Part shown: piece after piece, positions 1-9,290 of the stretch | How the letters are laid out: every line of letters begins with the position of its first letter | Numbering within the stretch: position 1 is the first letter of the stretch | Assembly: GCF_023101145.1 (NCBI RefSeq) | Contig: NZ_CP073714.1 | Location: forward strand, 1,426,001-1,490,000 | Source of the DNA: Paenibacillus pabuli | Lineage (GTDB): Bacteria > Bacillota > Bacilli > Paenibacillales > Paenibacillaceae | DNA: 64,000 bases | Reading direction: 5' to 3' | Translations under genes and position numbers: made by a program | Notes under the pieces: model-generated | What the model saw: the letters and a program-made list of their open reading frames with translations, nothing else | The model's database searches: none | Told to the model about the DNA's origin: nothing

Positions 1-131
1 CTTGTGTTGAATAGCGGTAATGCTTCTGCCAACGTTGTAGAGGAAGGGATTGCGGTCATGGAGAGTCCTGAATCCAGGATACTCATGTCTGTACGTAATA
101 AGGTCATCAAATCTGGAAGTAAATGTTTCAT
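1..131 (-). CDS. 5' fragment of a regulator, possibly a CBS-domain sigma-54 activator (cut by window edge)
   Basis: An open minus-strand frame begins at 131 with ATG after a GAGGTG ribosome binding site and runs off the left edge, giving 43 residues. It starts MKHLLPDLMTLLRTDMSI and continues with the segment TLAEALPLFNT, which resembles the first helix of a CBS domain. Some sigma-54-dependent activators of Bacillota begin with such a domain. The idea of an activator is inferred mainly from context: sigma-54 promoters lie before putB, putC and the aspartase gene, and the sigma-54 gene itself is nearby. No AAA+ domain is visible because the gene is truncated, so any CBS-containing protein remains possible. 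Confidence 0.45.
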   Translation of the reverse strand, partial: MKHLLPDLMTLLRTDMSILDSGLSMTAIPSSTTLAEALPLFNT

Positions 132-612
132 CGGAATCACCTCAGTTAGGGCATAACTTTTCGGAAACTACATCTGTAACACAAGCTGCTTGCAAGTGGT
201 CTGCACAAGAAAAAATTAAGGTAATGAGGGTTATCCATATTATAGCTTTCAAAATGTATTGTGTATATATTTTTTGACATGAAGCGTACATGTTGTCGGA
301 GTGAAAGAGAGAGGTATTGGTTATTTAATTTTATAATGCGCTTTCATTTCTAAAGCTTAGGAGTTGTTGTGGATTCATAAGGATAGATCGGAATTTCAGG
401 TGAGTTGTAAGTTATGAAAACTAACATATATTATGATCGTCGCTACGTAAATTCTGAGCACTCAGGCTCGAGCGGGGCGGTATTCATGCAAGAATATTTA
501 AAGAGTGTCCAGGAGAATGGACATTTTAAATTGGGGATGCTCATTTTTTAGACATTAAGAGTTGAGTCGAGGAGAAGAAGAAGTTGGATTCTCCGGAATG
601 CTGTGCAAATAG
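132..612. other. Gene-poor stretch upstream of the edge gene
   Basis: No convincing coding frame is seen on either strand. It should hold the promoter of the leftward edge gene. A small inverted repeat (TGTCCA at 506-511, TGGACA at 518-523) is the only obvious structure. Confidence 0.5.
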
Positions 613-655
613 AAAAAACCATGTGCCCTGAAAGAAAATGACAGCATGGTTTTTG
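613..655 (-). terminator. Terminator downstream of putB
   Basis: AAAAACCATG (614-623) pairs with CATGGTTTTT (645-654). Read on the minus strand the hairpin runs into a T tract, as expected after the leftward putB gene. Confidence 0.75.
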
Positions 656-697
656 TTCTTGTCGTTGTGTTTTATATAAGTGAATCCATCCGGAAGT

Positions 698-1621
698 TTA
701 TCTGAACATGTTTTTGACCACCATCCAGAGATTTGCTGGTTTCTCGGCAAGACGGCGGGTGTAGTACGGGTACCACATGGTTCCATAGGGAACGTAACAA
801 CGAATACGGTATCCTTCTCTGGCCAGGCGTTCCTGTTCGCCCATACGCAAGCCGTACAACATTTGAAATTCAAATGCATCCGGGGAAATGCCCCGATCCT
901 TCGCGTATTGTTTGGTCCAGGAAATAATGTGGTCATCATGTGAAGCAACCGCAGTGTATACACCCTGATCGAGATGATTGCGAATCATCGTTTTGAATTG
1001 ATCAATGACTTCCGAGGTGTTCTGATAAGCTACGGATGCAGGTTCCTTGTAAGCGCCTTTGACCAGACGCAGGCGGATTCCTTCCCGAATCATATCACGT
1101 GTATCTTCGACGGTACGATGCAAGTAGGCTTGTAATACCGTTCCTGTATTGTCCAGACCTTCCGAGTGTAAACGGCGCACAATATCTATAGTTGCTTGGG
1201 TAAACGGGCTGTCCTCCATATCAATTCGCACGAACAGATCATGCAGCTTCGCTTGGGTGGCAACCGCACGTATATTTCGATAACCTTCTTCAGGGTCCAG
1301 CGCAAGTCCCATTTGGGTTGGTTTTAGCGAGACATTGGAGTCTGCGCCCTGACGGGCAATGCCTTCCACCAAACGTATATACTCATCCCGGTACAATGCG
1401 GCTTCTCTTAAATGGGTGATACCCTCACCCAGATGATCCAGTGTAGCCATAATGCCTTTGTTGTTGAGTACCCGAATCTCTTCGAGAGCCTCTTCCAGTG
1501 TGTTGCCTGCGATAAACTTGCCAGCCAGCTTTTTGCCGTATTTGATGGAGAGATTCTCCACAGCTTTATTACCTGCGACGGTCAGCAGCGTTTTACGGTA
1601 CATTTCCGTTCCGATACTCAT
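698..1621 (-). CDS. putB: Proline dehydrogenase
   Basis: A 307-aa protein of the FAD-dependent proline dehydrogenase family, which oxidises L-proline to pyrroline-5-carboxylate, the first step of proline use as carbon and nitrogen source. The length matches the single-domain enzyme of Bacillus (about 300 aa). The C-terminal part has the family-typical RIRCYVPYG and RRLAEKPANLW segments that shape the active site and bind substrate. The start ATG follows an AAGGAGG site at good spacing. It is divergent from the P5C dehydrogenase gene, and each has its own sigma-54 promoter in the gap, so induction probably needs an enhancer-binding activator. A terminator follows at 613-655. Assignment is secure. 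Confidence 0.95.
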   Translation of the reverse strand: MSIGTEMYRKTLLTVAGNKAVENLSIKYGKKLAGKFIAGNTLEEALEEIRVLNNKGIMATLDHLGEGITHLREAALYRDEYIRLVEGIARQGADSNVSLKPTQMGLALDPEEGYRNIRAVATQAKLHDLFVRIDMEDSPFTQATIDIVRRLHSEGLDNTGTVLQAYLHRTVEDTRDMIREGIRLRLVKGAYKEPASVAYQNTSEVIDQFKTMIRNHLDQGVYTAVASHDDHIISWTKQYAKDRGISPDAFEFQMLYGLRMGEQERLAREGYRIRCYVPYGTMWYPYYTRRLAEKPANLWMVVKNMFR

Positions 1622-1667
1622 CGGGTTTCCTCCTTATGGATCATGCTTCTTTATAACAAAGTTATCA

Positions 1668-1684
1668 AGCAATAATCATGCCAA
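1668..1684 (-). promoter_or_regulatory. Sigma-54 (-24/-12) promoter of putB
   Basis: On the minus strand the site reads TTGGCATGATTATTGCT. The GG and GC elements are exactly 10 bases apart, and the sequence matches the TGGCAY-N5-TTGCW consensus. It lies about 47 bases before the putB start codon. Confidence 0.88.
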
Positions 1685-1766
1685 AGTTGGTCTTCATAGA
1701 AGAAAATGGGCAGTGCTTTAAACAAAAGATATTTATTTTTAGAAAAAATTCATTCTTCAACCGGAG

Positions 1767-1783
1767 TTGGCACGGATCTTGCT
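1767..1783 (+). promoter_or_regulatory. Sigma-54 (-24/-12) promoter of putC
   Basis: The site reads TTGGCACGGATCTTGCT, a full consensus match with GG (1769-1770) and GC (1781-1782) separated by 10 bases. It sits about 83 bases upstream of the P5C dehydrogenase start and is back-to-back with the putB promoter. Confidence 0.92.
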
Positions 1784-1865
1784 ACATATATTGGGTGATG
1801 AGTAAAATACACAGCAACTCAGGCAAACAGCCAGCGAATCCCCACATCTGAAGGAGGAATCATTC

Positions 1866-3413
1866 ATGAATATCCCTTTTGCTAACGAACCATTCACATC
1901 CTTTGCAGTTCCGGCCAACCGGGAAGCTTTTGAGAACGCACTTCGCAAGGTGGAGGCTGAACTTGGCAAGGAGTACTCTATTATTATCGGGGGGCAAAAA
2001 ATAACGAGCGCCCGCACGTTATCCTCCGTAAATCCTGCGTACAAAAATCAGATCGTCGGAAAGATTTATCAGGCGGATCAAGAACTCGCCGAGCAGGCCA
2101 TCCAAACGGCAGCTGAAACATTCCGCACCTGGAAGCATACGGACCCGAATGAACGTGCCCGTTATTTGTACAAAGCGGCGGCGCTTATGCGGCGCCGCAA
2201 GCATGAATTCTCCGCCTGGATGGTATATGAAGCGGGCAAGACATGGCCGGAAGCGGATGCGGACACCGCTGAAGCTATTGATTTTATGGAGTTTTATGCC
2301 CGTGAGATGCAGCGTCTGAGTGAACCACAGCCGCTCACACGCATTGCAGGCGAAGATAATGAATTGAGTTATATTCCGCTTGGTGTGGGGATTGTCATTC
2401 CACCATGGAACTTCCCGCTCGCCATTATGGCGGGCATGACTTCTGCTGCATTGGTATCCGGCAACACGGTTGTTTTGAAGCCAGCCAGTACAACTCCGGT
2501 GATTGCTGCCAAATTCATGGAACTGCTTGCCGAAGTAGGTGTGCCGGATGGCGTAGTGAACTATTTGCCAGGACCGGGCAGTGAGGTTGGCGATTATCTG
2601 GTGGATCATGCACTTACCCGTTTTATCAGCTTCACAGGCTCCAGAGATGTTGGTTTACGGATCAATGAACGTGCAGCCCGCACCGCTCCGGGGCAGAAAT
2701 GGATTAAACGGGTTATTGCTGAGATGGGCGGCAAGGATTCCATTGTTGTAGATCGCGACAGTGATCTGGAGTTGGCTGCGGAATCCATCACGGCTTCAGC
2801 ATTTGGTTTCTCAGGACAGAAGTGCTCTGCGTGTTCCCGCGCCATTATTCATAAAGATGTATATGACGAGGTATTACAGAGAGTGATTGAACGAACCAAA
2901 CAGCTGAGCATGGGCAGCCCGCTTGAAGTTGGCAATCAGGTAGGTCCGGTTATTGATGACAAGGCGTATGCCAAAATTACAGAATATATTGAAATAGGCA
3001 AGGGTGAAGGACGGCTTGTGCTCGGTGGTGGTACAGGAAACGAGGCAGGTTATTTCATTGAACCGACCATTATTGCCGATGTGGACCCGCAAGCACGGAT
3101 TTCACAGGAAGAGATTTTTGGACCGGTATTGGCCTTCATCAAGGCAGAATCCTTCAGGGATGCACTGGATATTGCCAATAATACCGATTATGGACTGACA
3201 GGTGCGGTGATCTCTCGCAATCGCGAACATCTGGAACAAGCCAGACGGGAATTTTTTGCAGGGAATTTATATTTTAACCGTAAATGTACAGGTGCATTGG
3301 TGGGTACACATCCTTTTGGCGGTTTTAACATGTCGGGAACGGATTCCAAGGCAGGGGGCAGGGACTACTTGCTGCTGTTCACTCAAGCGAAGCTGGTATC
3401 GGAGAAATATTGA
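1866..3413 (+). CDS. putC: L-glutamate gamma-semialdehyde (P5C) dehydrogenase
   Basis: A 515-aa NAD-dependent aldehyde dehydrogenase that converts pyrroline-5-carboxylate/glutamate semialdehyde to glutamate, completing proline breakdown. Visible landmarks are the [12 protein letters not shown] cofactor loop, the general-base segment AEMGGKDS and the catalytic cysteine in SGQKCSAC. Length and motifs fit the RocA/PutC branch (about 515 aa). The start follows a GAAGGAGG site. It is preceded by a perfect sigma-54 promoter and followed after 120 bp, with no obvious terminator, by the sigma-54 gene, so read-through from this promoter into rpoN is possible and would make a positive loop. That loop is inference; the enzyme assignment is firm. 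Confidence 0.95.
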   Translation: MNIPFANEPFTSFAVPANREAFENALRKVEAELGKEYSIIIGGQKITSARTLSSVNPAYKNQIVGKIYQADQELAEQAIQTAAETFRTWKHTDPNERARYLYKAAALMRRRKHEFSAWMVYEAGKTWPEADADTAEAIDFMEFYAREMQRLSEPQPLTRIAGEDNELSYIPLGVGIVIPPWNFPLAIMAGMTSAALVSGNTVVLKPASTTPVIAAKFMELLAEVGVPDGVVNYLPGPGSEVGDYLVDHALTRFISFTGSRDVGLRINERAARTAPGQKWIKRVIAEMGGKDSIVVDRDSDLELAAESITASAFGFSGQKCSACSRAIIHKDVYDEVLQRVIERTKQLSMGSPLEVGNQVGPVIDDKAYAKITEYIEIGKGEGRLVLGGGTGNEAGYFIEPTIIADVDPQARISQEEIFGPVLAFIKAESFRDALDIANNTDYGLTGAVISRNREHLEQARREFFAGNLYFNRKCTGALVGTHPFGGFNMSGTDSKAGGRDYLLLFTQAKLVSEKY

Positions 3414-3533
3414 GTTGAAATTGGGTTTGGGCACGCTAACAATCTCTTGTTTTTTATGTTATTATTTCCTGAAAATAGTCTTTGTTCTTCAGTTTACTGG
3501 AGTTGCTTGAGCAGCACTTAAGGGGGGAGACGG

Positions 3534-4841
3534 ATGTTAGGATTTCAGTTGGTGCAGGAGGGGCGCATTCGATTATCCATTACGCCGGAGATGAAGCAAT
3601 CCATTCATCTGCTGACCATGTCGGGTCAGGAATTGGCTCGTTTTTTGCAGGAAGCCGCAGATGAAAACCCGGTGCTTGAGCTGGCAGAGCGCTCTGCCCC
3701 GCGCACCCGTCTTCCCCGACGATTGAATCAGGGGAGGTTCTCTTCTTATGATCCGCTGTTACAGATAAAAGGGGCCGAACCTACCCTTGAACATCTCCTA
3801 ATTTCTCAGCTTCGGTTGCAGAATCTTCCGGCTGCAATAGAGAAAACAGCTGTATATTTGGCTGGTTGTGTCAACGATGATGGTTATCTAACAATGAATT
3901 TGACTGAAGTTGTATTGGCCAAAGGGGTATCAATGCCGGAGGCTGAAGCAGCCCTGGATATTCTCCAGTCGCTGGACCCGGCAGGTGTGGGCGCACGCGA
4001 TTTGCGTGAATGCTTGTTAATTCAGATTAGACGTGATCCGTTTGCTAACCAGCATGCGGAGCACATGGTGGAGGAAGGTCTGGAGGAGTTGGTTCGTTTC
4101 CATCCAGGCAGAGCAGGAATAAGACTGGGAATTTCGTCACAGCAGGCTCAGGCCGCTTTTGAATATATTACTTGTCTGGACCCGAAACCCTGCCGATCCA
4201 TCGGGTGTACGGAACGTGCACATTATATTATTCCGGATGCCGTTGTGCAGATAAGAAATGATGAGCTTTCTCTACGTTTAAACTCAGCGGGGGTGCCGCG
4301 GGTATCACTGAACGAAACTTGTTGTCGCTGGATCAGGGAAATCGATGCAGATGAGGTCTGGTCTGCTCGGGCAGCAGAAGCGAGAGCCATTATTCGCAGC
4401 ATACGCATGCGCCGCCGAACCTTGATGCGTGTCCTGGCTGCAATCATGAGCGAACAGGAATCATTTTTGCGTGAAGGTCCTGCCGGTTTAAAACCGCTGA
4501 ATCTGGCGGTTATTGCCGAGGCTATTGGTATGCATGAGTCGACGGTGAGCCGTGCCGTCCAAGGCAAGTATGTTCAGACACCGCATGGAGTGTTTGAACT
4601 TAAGTCTTTTTTTGCCTCAGGTCTTGAAACAACGAACGGAGAAATGGCCTCTGCGCCGGCGGTGAAGCTCAGATTGAAAGAGCTGATTCGTTCGGAACGA
4701 TCGGACCGCCCATACACGGACAGCCAACTCACAGCATTTCTCTCGAATGAAGGTATCGTTATCTCCCGCAGAACGGTTGCAAAATACAGGGAGGAGCTTC
4801 AGATTTTGCCTTCATTTGAGCGTAAACGCTGGGGGAAATGA
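3534..4841 (+). CDS. rpoN: RNA polymerase sigma-54 factor
   Basis: A 435-aa sigma-54 (SigL/RpoN) protein that directs RNA polymerase to -24/-12 promoters and needs AAA+ activators to open them. The N-terminal activator-interacting region has the typical TPEMKQSIHLLTMSGQEL segment. The helix-turn-helix HESTVSRAVQGKYV is near residues 325-340, and the C-terminal RpoN box reads SRRTVAKYREE. Length equals that of Bacillus SigL. The start follows a strong AAGGGGGG-type site. Its position beside genes that carry sigma-54 promoters makes this a compact regulon with the sigma factor inside it. No sigma-A promoter could be confidently named in the 120 bp upstream. Confidence 0.96.
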   Translation: MLGFQLVQEGRIRLSITPEMKQSIHLLTMSGQELARFLQEAADENPVLELAERSAPRTRLPRRLNQGRFSSYDPLLQIKGAEPTLEHLLISQLRLQNLPAAIEKTAVYLAGCVNDDGYLTMNLTEVVLAKGVSMPEAEAALDILQSLDPAGVGARDLRECLLIQIRRDPFANQHAEHMVEEGLEELVRFHPGRAGIRLGISSQQAQAAFEYITCLDPKPCRSIGCTERAHYIIPDAVVQIRNDELSLRLNSAGVPRVSLNETCCRWIREIDADEVWSARAAEARAIIRSIRMRRRTLMRVLAAIMSEQESFLREGPAGLKPLNLAVIAEAIGMHESTVSRAVQGKYVQTPHGVFELKSFFASGLETTNGEMASAPAVKLRLKELIRSERSDRPYTDSQLTAFLSNEGIVISRRTVAKYREELQILPSFERKRWGK

Positions 4842-4880
4842 CCATGTGGTTAGTAATAAAATCATAACTGAGAAACAAGT

Positions 4881-4942
4881 AACCCCCGCAAGCCGTGGTA
4901 ACGGTCTGCGGGGGTTGTTCGTTCCGATCTGACAGATCGGAA
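4881..4942. terminator. Convergent terminators between rpoN and the aspartase gene
   Basis: AACCCCCGCA (4881-4890) pairs with TGCGGGGGTT (4907-4916). A second hairpin pairs TTCCGATCT (4922-4930) with AGATCGGAA (4934-4942). Both lie between convergent genes; neither has a long T tract. Confidence 0.65.
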
Positions 4943-4998
4943 GGATGTTATGTCATCGGACTGTCAGTGTAAATATTCATTAGTTGGACTTAAATAGC

Positions 4999-6432
4999 CT
5001 ACAACCGTTCCATATTACGCAGGAAGTGCTCACCTGCAATACCAGGAGTAGTCATCTGCTCAGGATGCAAAATTTCTTCCAGTTCTTCCGGTGTCAGCAA
5101 CCCCCGTTCCAGAATAATCTCCTGCAAGCTGTGTCCGGTCTTTAACGCTTCTTTCACAATGGATGCTGCCACATCATAGCCCAGATGTGGATTGAGAGCT
5201 GTAATTACACTGAAGCTCTGCTTCATGATTAATGCACAACGCTCACGGTTCGCTTCCATCTCTTCAACAGCATAACGAGTGAATACATCAATGCCGTTAT
5301 TCATGATTTTCAGCGATTGCAGCAAGTTGAACGCAATAACAGGGCCCATGACGTTCAATTCGAATTGACCAGCTTCACAGGCCATGCAGATCGTATGGTC
5401 ATTCCCCATAACCTGAAAGGATACCTGATTGATCACTTCCGCCATAACCGGATTCACTTTGCCCGGCATGATGGAGGAACCTGGCTGACGTGGTGGAAGG
5501 CGCAGCTCATTGAATCCTGCACGTGGACCGGAAGCCATCATGCGAATATCGTTACAGATTTTGGACAGACTGACAGCGCATACTTTCAGTGCAGCCGACA
5601 ATTCCAGATAGGCATCCGTATTCTGTGTGGCATCCACAAGATCCTCAGCCGTGTGCAAATTCAATCCTGTCACATCGGACAGATGCTCCGTTACCTTAAT
5701 GATGTATTCCGGTTTGGCATTGAGGCCAGTACCTACAGCCGTGGCACCCAGATTGATGGTGAGCAGGCGACGATTTGCGAATTCAAGGCGCTCGATATCA
5801 CGTCCGATCACGCGCGCATAGGCACCGAACTCTTGTCCAAGACGAATAGGCACGGCATCCTGAAGATGTGTCCGACCTACCTTGACTACATCGTTAAATT
5901 CCTGTTCTTTTTTGTAGAACGCATCCTGAAGACGTTTCATCGTATCCAGCAGCGTTTCAGACAAGCGGTATGCAGCAATACGCAAAGCAGTTGGAATCAC
6001 GTCATTGGTGGATTGGGACATGTTTACATGGTTATTCGGGTTACAGTGGAAGTAGTCACCCTTGTTTTGCAACAACAGTTCCAATCCGCGATTGGCCAAA
6101 ATTTCGTTCATATTCATATTCATGGAGGTGCCTGCACCGCCCTGAATGGAGTCAACAATAAAATGATCCAGATGATGGCCTTTCATCATTTCTTCAGCAG
6201 CCATGACGATGACATCGCCAATTTTGCGTGGCAGCATCTTAAGCTCCATATTCGTGATTGCCGCAGCCTTTTTCACTGCAGCCAGAGCTGTAATCAGCTC
6301 CCGGTGTACCGGAACGCCAGTAATCGGGAAGTTCTCTACAGCCCGAACCGTCTGTATTCCGTAATAAGCATAAGCAGGAATTTCTTTTTCTCCAATAAAA
6401 TCTTTCTCCGTCCGAGTGGACATCGTAGACAT
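4999..6432 (-). CDS. aspA: Aspartate ammonia-lyase (aspartase)
   Basis: A 477-aa member of the fumarase/aspartase superfamily that deaminates L-aspartate to fumarate and ammonia. The superfamily signature GSSIMPGKVNP, the substrate-binding GRTHLQDAVP segment and the TNDVIPTALR region are all present. Sequence style and length fit aspartase rather than class II fumarase. I chose the start at 6432 because the minus-strand GGAGG at 6441-6445 sits 8 bases before it; the longer frame to 6489 has no ribosome site and would begin almost at the transcript end. A sigma-54 promoter lies at 6505-6521, tying it to the proline genes. Aspartase and fumarase can be hard to separate by eye, so a small doubt remains. 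Confidence 0.9.
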   Translation of the reverse strand: MSTMSTRTEKDFIGEKEIPAYAYYGIQTVRAVENFPITGVPVHRELITALAAVKKAAAITNMELKMLPRKIGDVIVMAAEEMMKGHHLDHFIVDSIQGGAGTSMNMNMNEILANRGLELLLQNKGDYFHCNPNNHVNMSQSTNDVIPTALRIAAYRLSETLLDTMKRLQDAFYKKEQEFNDVVKVGRTHLQDAVPIRLGQEFGAYARVIGRDIERLEFANRRLLTINLGATAVGTGLNAKPEYIIKVTEHLSDVTGLNLHTAEDLVDATQNTDAYLELSAALKVCAVSLSKICNDIRMMASGPRAGFNELRLPPRQPGSSIMPGKVNPVMAEVINQVSFQVMGNDHTICMACEAGQFELNVMGPVIAFNLLQSLKIMNNGIDVFTRYAVEEMEANRERCALIMKQSFSVITALNPHLGYDVAASIVKEALKTGHSLQEIILERGLLTPEELEEILHPEQMTTPGIAGEHFLRNMERL

Positions 6433-6504
6433 TTCGTTCGCCTCCAGTGGCATCCAAAAATAGGTCAACTCCGGCAAGCCGAAGCGCACTCAGTATATCA
6501 TTTA

Positions 6505-6521
6505 AGCAAAATGGATGCCAA
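6505..6521 (-). promoter_or_regulatory. Sigma-54 (-24/-12) promoter of aspA
   Basis: On the minus strand it reads TTGGCATCCATTTTGCT, with GG and GC 10 bases apart and full agreement with the consensus. It is about 73 bases before the aspA start. This is the third such promoter in 5 kb. Confidence 0.88.
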
Positions 6522-6684
6522 GCTAAATCATTTCACCCTTCTTGCCGATAAATAATTTAAATTAAGGATATCACCTTGGCAGATTGAAGGTTCGGACAGT
6601 CATGACCTCTCTTATTCAATTATGCTCCACTTGGAGGAGAAGTCATGCATGAAGAATAAGACGGGTGGTGGATTTGTCGTTTTC

Positions 6685-6727
6685 AGTGATCTAAATCACA
6701 TGTTATTTGGTTATCTATTGGTAAAAT
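6685..6727 (+). promoter_or_regulatory. Putative Fnr/Crp-type class II promoter of the chemoreceptor gene
   Basis: AGTGA-TCTAAA-TCACA (6685-6700) has one mismatch to the TGTGA-N6-TCACA box. A possible -10 (TAAAAT, 6722-6727) would put the start near 6734 and the box centre at about -41.5, the classical class II activator position. Confidence 0.45.
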
Positions 6728-6754
6728 AGGAAAAAAGGACTATGAGGTGTGAAT

Positions 6755-8032
6755 ATGAAATGGACTTTAGGCGCAAAAACCGTCGCAGGTTTGGTACTGA
6801 TTTCTCTGATTACGTACGGAACTAGCGGCTTTTTTATATTTTTCCTTCAGGATTGGCTCTCGTTCTCGATGCCAAGCTGGTTGTATATCTCTATCGTACT
6901 CATTATGGGCGTGTGCTGGAACGCGATTCTGGGCTGGTTTGCTTCCCGTTGGTTGACTCGTCCAATCGTACATTTGTCCCGTGCGGCACAACAAGTCTCA
7001 TCGGGGGATTTGACTGCTGAGATTCCAGAGCGGCGTACGCAGGATGAAATTACTGTATTATATGATGCTTTTCGCGTAATGGTTTCCAATCTGAGAAGTA
7101 TTGTAAACGATATTACGGATAGTACACGAACAACCTCACAGAACGCTCAGTCACTTAGTGAAGCCATCGCCCAGGCAGCAGAACAGATTGAGATGATGTC
7201 CGATGCGGTGGACCATATTGCTGTGGGGGTAGAAGAGCAGAAGACGACTTCACATCAGTCCTTGATTACAGCGGATGAAATGCTGAGCGATTTTCAGCGT
7301 ATGCACAGCCAGTCGATGGGGATGACAGAAATGTCCAGCCAAATGGAACGTTCAGTAGATCATACGAAGCAGACGTTCTCTTCTCTGATGAAAGGAATGG
7401 ACGAGCTGACGGAATCCCACAACCGTTCCCGTGACATCATGGTTCTGCTCGAGAAGGAAGCATCCGATATTGAAGTCATTACTCAATCTGTCAAAGACAT
7501 CGCAGAGGAGACAGGGCTGCTTGCCCTGAATGCTTCCATAGAGGCTGCACGTGCGGGAGAAGAGGGAGCAGGCTTTGCGGTCGTAGCTCAGCAGATCCGC
7601 AAGCTGGCAGACGAGAGCAAACAATCAGTGCATCGGATTAATGAGCTGATCAGCCGCGTTCAGCAGCGTATCGGCGATACGGCCCAACTGATTCATGAAC
7701 AGCATGGTCTGGTTGTGAACGAATCCGAACGAACGGTCTCGGTAGATCAGACGTTGCAGGAACTTACAGGAACGGTAGAAGTGTTTATGAAGGGCGCTTA
7801 TGAAATCGGATCCAAAATTGGCGAACAAACCAGCCGCGTAGAACAGACGCACAGTCATGTGAAAAAGATCCAGGGGAAAGCCGGATCATTCTCGGATGAA
7901 GCGAGACGAATTATGGATGCTGCACATGAAGAGACCGCAATCATGCAGGAGATTTCATCCTCAGCTGAAGAGCTGAGACAGTTAACAGATCGATTAATGG
8001 ACAAAACGAAAGCATTTCGGATGCAGCCTTGA
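6755..8032 (+). CDS. Methyl-accepting chemotaxis protein with almost no extracellular domain
   Basis: A 425-aa chemoreceptor that would signal to CheA/CheW in the membrane-bound array. There are two N-terminal membrane segments (about residues 8-30 and 43-65) separated by only about a dozen residues, then a HAMP domain starting around [11 protein letters not shown], then a long helical signalling domain with the hairpin tip [20 protein letters not shown]. The missing sensor domain means it probably reads membrane, HAMP or cytoplasmic cues such as energy state rather than an external ligand. The start at 6755 was chosen because GAGG at 6744-6747 is 7 bases upstream; the in-frame GTG at 6749 is too close. 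A possible Fnr/Crp box lies upstream. Confidence 0.9.
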   Translation: MKWTLGAKTVAGLVLISLITYGTSGFFIFFLQDWLSFSMPSWLYISIVLIMGVCWNAILGWFASRWLTRPIVHLSRAAQQVSSGDLTAEIPERRTQDEITVLYDAFRVMVSNLRSIVNDITDSTRTTSQNAQSLSEAIAQAAEQIEMMSDAVDHIAVGVEEQKTTSHQSLITADEMLSDFQRMHSQSMGMTEMSSQMERSVDHTKQTFSSLMKGMDELTESHNRSRDIMVLLEKEASDIEVITQSVKDIAEETGLLALNASIEAARAGEEGAGFAVVAQQIRKLADESKQSVHRINELISRVQQRIGDTAQLIHEQHGLVVNESERTVSVDQTLQELTGTVEVFMKGAYEIGSKIGEQTSRVEQTHSHVKKIQGKAGSFSDEARRIMDAAHEETAIMQEISSSAEELRQLTDRLMDKTKAFRMQP

Positions 8033-8200
8033 GCTGTTTCCGGGGTGTTTTTTTGCTTATTATGGTTAAAGCCGAACATTCTTTCGTAAAAACTGAAATT
8101 TGTAAAGTTATTTTTATGAAACATTAACAAATTCGCAACGCTTGGGCGATAAATGAAGATATAATGGTAGTATTCCACTACAGATAAGGAGCCCAGCATT

Positions 8201-9046
8201 TTGAAAACTTGGACAGGTATCCTGCTGATGATTATTTTGGCGGTAGCTACGATTAGCACGACTTCGTCTACCAGAACCATGAATGAATCGCAAAAACAGC
8301 TTAACATAGATGATCAATCCAGCCAGACCGCAGCGGTCGCGGCTTCCAATATAGAAACAATGAACGAAACCACTTTTACAACGAAAGAAGCTGCTTCCGT
8401 CAAGGAAGGATACATTTCAGTCGCTCCTGAAAATGAAAGCGTAAGACTGTACCCCATGAAAGTGGAGGGTTCAGGATATATATATAACGGAATGGTGCTC
8501 GAAGTGAACGGAAAGACACGGGAATTCAGCAAATGGCAAGGAGAAGGCGGGTCCTACAAACCGGAAGTGCATGAATTGGATTTGAATGGAGACGGCAAGA
8601 AAGAGATTGTTGTGTTATTTACAGCTGGTCATGGAACGGGGATCTACCTGGGTGAGGCGCATATTATTGATCCGGAAACATTGGAAGAGATGAAGATGCA
8701 ATCACTGGCTGAGATCGTGAAGCAGCATGTAAATTCGAAAGTCAGTGTTGCACCGGGTCAGGTGACGATCGACATTACGGTTGATGGTGTTCATGCAGAG
8801 CCTTCCCTGATAGAGGAAGATACGAGCGGTGGAGTGTACAACGAAGAACTCAAATTCGGCAGTGTTGTTTATTACAGTGTGGAGGATGGCAAATTGGTGG
8901 TATCGGCGTCCGGCGCTTATGGAACAGGTGTATATGACGGTGATTTGACGTTTGCTTATACGTATCAGGATGGGGAATGGAAGGCAGCTGATCTGAAATA
9001 TAGTATGGAAGTATATGAAGAGGAGTTTTACGAGTCTTTTGATTAG
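8201..9046 (+). CDS. Secreted or membrane-anchored protein of unknown function
   Basis: A 281-aa protein beginning with an N-terminal hydrophobic segment (about residues 3-20) that acts as signal or anchor. The centre contains ELDLNGDGKKEIVVLF, an FG-GAP/VCBS-like calcium-binding loop (DLNGDGKKE), and the C-terminus is acidic and tyrosine-rich. The start is a TTG at 8201, supported by AAGGAG at 8186-8191; no better ATG is in frame nearby. Its neighbours, a chemoreceptor and a stalk-domain protein, do not suggest a pathway. I do not recognise a precise function. Confidence 0.75.
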   Translation: MKTWTGILLMIILAVATISTTSSTRTMNESQKQLNIDDQSSQTAAVAASNIETMNETTFTTKEAASVKEGYISVAPENESVRLYPMKVEGSGYIYNGMVLEVNGKTREFSKWQGEGGSYKPEVHELDLNGDGKKEIVVLFTAGHGTGIYLGEAHIIDPETLEEMKMQSLAEIVKQHVNSKVSVAPGQVTIDITVDGVHAEPSLIEEDTSGGVYNEELKFGSVVYYSVEDGKLVVSASGAYGTGVYDGDLTFAYTYQDGEWKAADLKYSMEVYEEEFYESFD

Positions 9047-9137
9047 ATGACATGTGAATCCTTTGCTGCAGCATGGGGTCATAGCTATGATTACCTAACA
9101 ACATTCAAGTTATATCATTGGACGTATGACTATTGAT

Positions 9138-9175
9138 TGAGGCTGAAAAAAAAGCAGGAACTTCAGCCTCATTTT
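9138..9175 (+). terminator. Terminator after the secreted protein gene
   Basis: TGAGGCTGAA (9138-9147) pairs with TTCAGCCTCA (9162-9171), followed by a short T run. Confidence 0.65.
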
Positions 9176-9220
9176 GTGCTGCCCTGCAAAATAATGTTCT
9201 AATAAATTTCGGAAAACACA

Positions 9221-9249
9221 TTGACATTAGCGCTTTAGTCGTTTAAATG
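9221..9249 (+). promoter_or_regulatory. Sigma-A-type promoter of the stalk-domain protein gene
   Basis: TTGACA (9221-9226), a 17-base spacer and TAAATG (9244-9249) precede the gene by about 40 bases. Confidence 0.55.
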
Positions 9250-9290
9250 TATAAAGGACAACTCATTTTAAACGTCTGGGAGGGAATTTG

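Noticed and set aside
5317..6555. 412-aa plus-strand frame
   Set aside because: It is the antisense of the aspartase gene, has no ribosome site and unlikely composition (many His, Arg, Cys).
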